From Alphaproteobacteria bacterium (GTDB lineage: Bacteria; Pseudomonadota; Alphaproteobacteria; JABAAW01): a stretch of 47,969 nucleotides of DNA. The position numbers and the translations under genes are program-made. This document shows positions 47,509-47,969 of this stretch, piece by piece. The stretch's first letter is position 1; the number at the start of each line of letters is the position of its first letter. Below the pieces are notes generated by a model that searched no databases, had not been told where the DNA came from, and saw nothing but the letters and a program-made list of their open reading frames with translations. The stretch is taken from NCBI GenBank assembly GCA_014237925.1, contig JABACB010000002.1, positions 1 to 47,969 on the forward strand, read 5' to 3'.

Positions 47509-47969
47509 ATGGAAAAAGCGCAACAGCAAGCAAATCCTTCGCGCGCTTCTCGTGGCGCACTGCGGCTGGGGCATGTCGCTGTCGTCGTGCCGTCGTTGAA
47601 GGAGGCGGCAGAGCGATGGCAGGAGGTCTTGCAAAGTGCTCCCTCGCCCTATCAGACGCTGGAGGCGCACGGCGTGCGCGTCGTCTTCTTCGACCTCGAC
47701 AACACACGCCTCGAGTTGCTAGAGCCTTTCGGCGAAAGCTCGCCGCTTGCCTCCTTCCTCGTCAACCATCCGCGCGGCGGCATTCATCATATCTGTTTCG
47801 AGACGCAAAACATCGAAACCTTGCACGCAAGGCTGCAGCAGAAAAAACTGCCCTTTGCCCTTGATGCGCGCATCACACGCGGTGCCCACGACAATCCCGT
47901 CTTCTTCCTGCATCCCCGAGCTCTCGACGGTGCGCTCGTCGAGTTCGAAGGAATCTTGCCTGCCCCGAC
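47509..47969 (+). CDS. Methylmalonyl-CoA epimerase (3' end at or beyond window edge)
   Basis: VOC-fold enzyme that interconverts (R)- and (S)-methylmalonyl-CoA. LGHVAVVVPSLKEAAERWQEVL carries the first metal His; RVVFFDLDNTRLELLEPFG, GGIHHICFET and the final FFLHPRALDGALVEFEG carry the other ligands. The frame is open to the window edge, at about the normal C-terminus, so few residues are missing. ATG at 47509 follows an in-frame stop upstream; the first 18 residues are not conserved. Its usual partner, methylmalonyl-CoA mutase, needs B12, matching cobS/cobT here. Confidence 0.92.
   Translation, partial: MEKAQQQANPSRASRGALRLGHVAVVVPSLKEAAERWQEVLQSAPSPYQTLEAHGVRVVFFDLDNTRLELLEPFGESSPLASFLVNHPRGGIHHICFETQNIETLHARLQQKKLPFALDARITRGAHDNPVFFLHPRALDGALVEFEGILPAP

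Overview
The window reads as chromosomal DNA of an alphaproteobacterium. Markers for this are the hemE / PPSR gene pair (the pair that flanks the Caulobacter origin), parB-parA-rsmG-mnmG on one strand with a perfect parS inside rsmG, a GcrA cell-cycle regulator, an Irr-type Fur protein, an NDUFS4-like complex I subunit, a MidA/NDUFAF7 methyltransferase and the yebC-ruvCAB-ybgC-tolQRAB cluster. I cannot fix the order or genus. The broken-up origin cluster, compact overlapping genes and many TTG/GTG starts would fit a Holosporales- or Rhodospirillales-like, perhaps host-associated, lineage; that is inference.

Layout: 0-4 kb holds rlmN, ruvX, tRNA-Thr(UGU), pyrD and a HAD hydrolase. 4.4-8.6 kb holds cytochrome b561, an endonuclease-type mutL and an MFS exporter. 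8.5-11.1 kb is the minus-strand heme operon hemE-hemH-hemJ. 11.09-11.31 kb is an AT-rich gap with a large hairpin, the best candidate for the replication origin. 11.3-14.4 kb is the plus-strand operon PPSR-maf-aroE-coaE. 14.6-19.1 kb holds parB-parA-rsmG-mnmG on the minus strand. 19.4-22.1 kb holds two tRNAs flanking the NDUFS4-like gene, then divergent cobS/cobT. 22.1-25.3 kb holds rho, ferredoxin-NADP reductase and a lipoprotein, all minus. 25.4-29.3 kb is gcrA followed by a thiBPQ thiamine importer, with irr running into the 3' end of thiQ. 29.9-32.0 kb is lgt-midA. 32.0-34.0 kb is a large outer-membrane barrel. 34.2-37.5 kb is the overlapping operon DUF192-sirtuin-recR-mnmE, closed by an intrinsic terminator. 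37.6-38.7 kb is a small AT-richer island with an orphan N6-adenine methyltransferase and a convergent winged-helix gene. 38.75-46.2 kb is the tol-pal / Holliday-junction block, all minus. 46.4-48 kb holds ppa, a small membrane protein and a methylmalonyl-CoA epimerase that runs off the end.

Functionally the window joins replication and segregation (origin candidate, parABS), cell-cycle control (GcrA), heme and iron (hemEHJ, Irr), B12 and thiamine acquisition (cobST, thiBPQ, a B12-pathway epimerase), recombination and repair (mutL, recR, ruvABC, ruvX) and envelope upkeep (tolQRAB, lgt, porin).

The most unusual property is not one gene. (1) Housekeeping genes and spacers across the window carry imperfect tandem duplications, mostly of 12 or 15 bp. 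They are always in frame in coding DNA and sit in linkers, loops or tails (mutL, maf, mnmE, mnmG, midA, thiB, thiP, ruvC, FNR and others); one array in the yebC leader triplicates the Shine-Dalgarno sequence. (2) Strand composition flips abruptly several times, once inside a single gene at the parS site.
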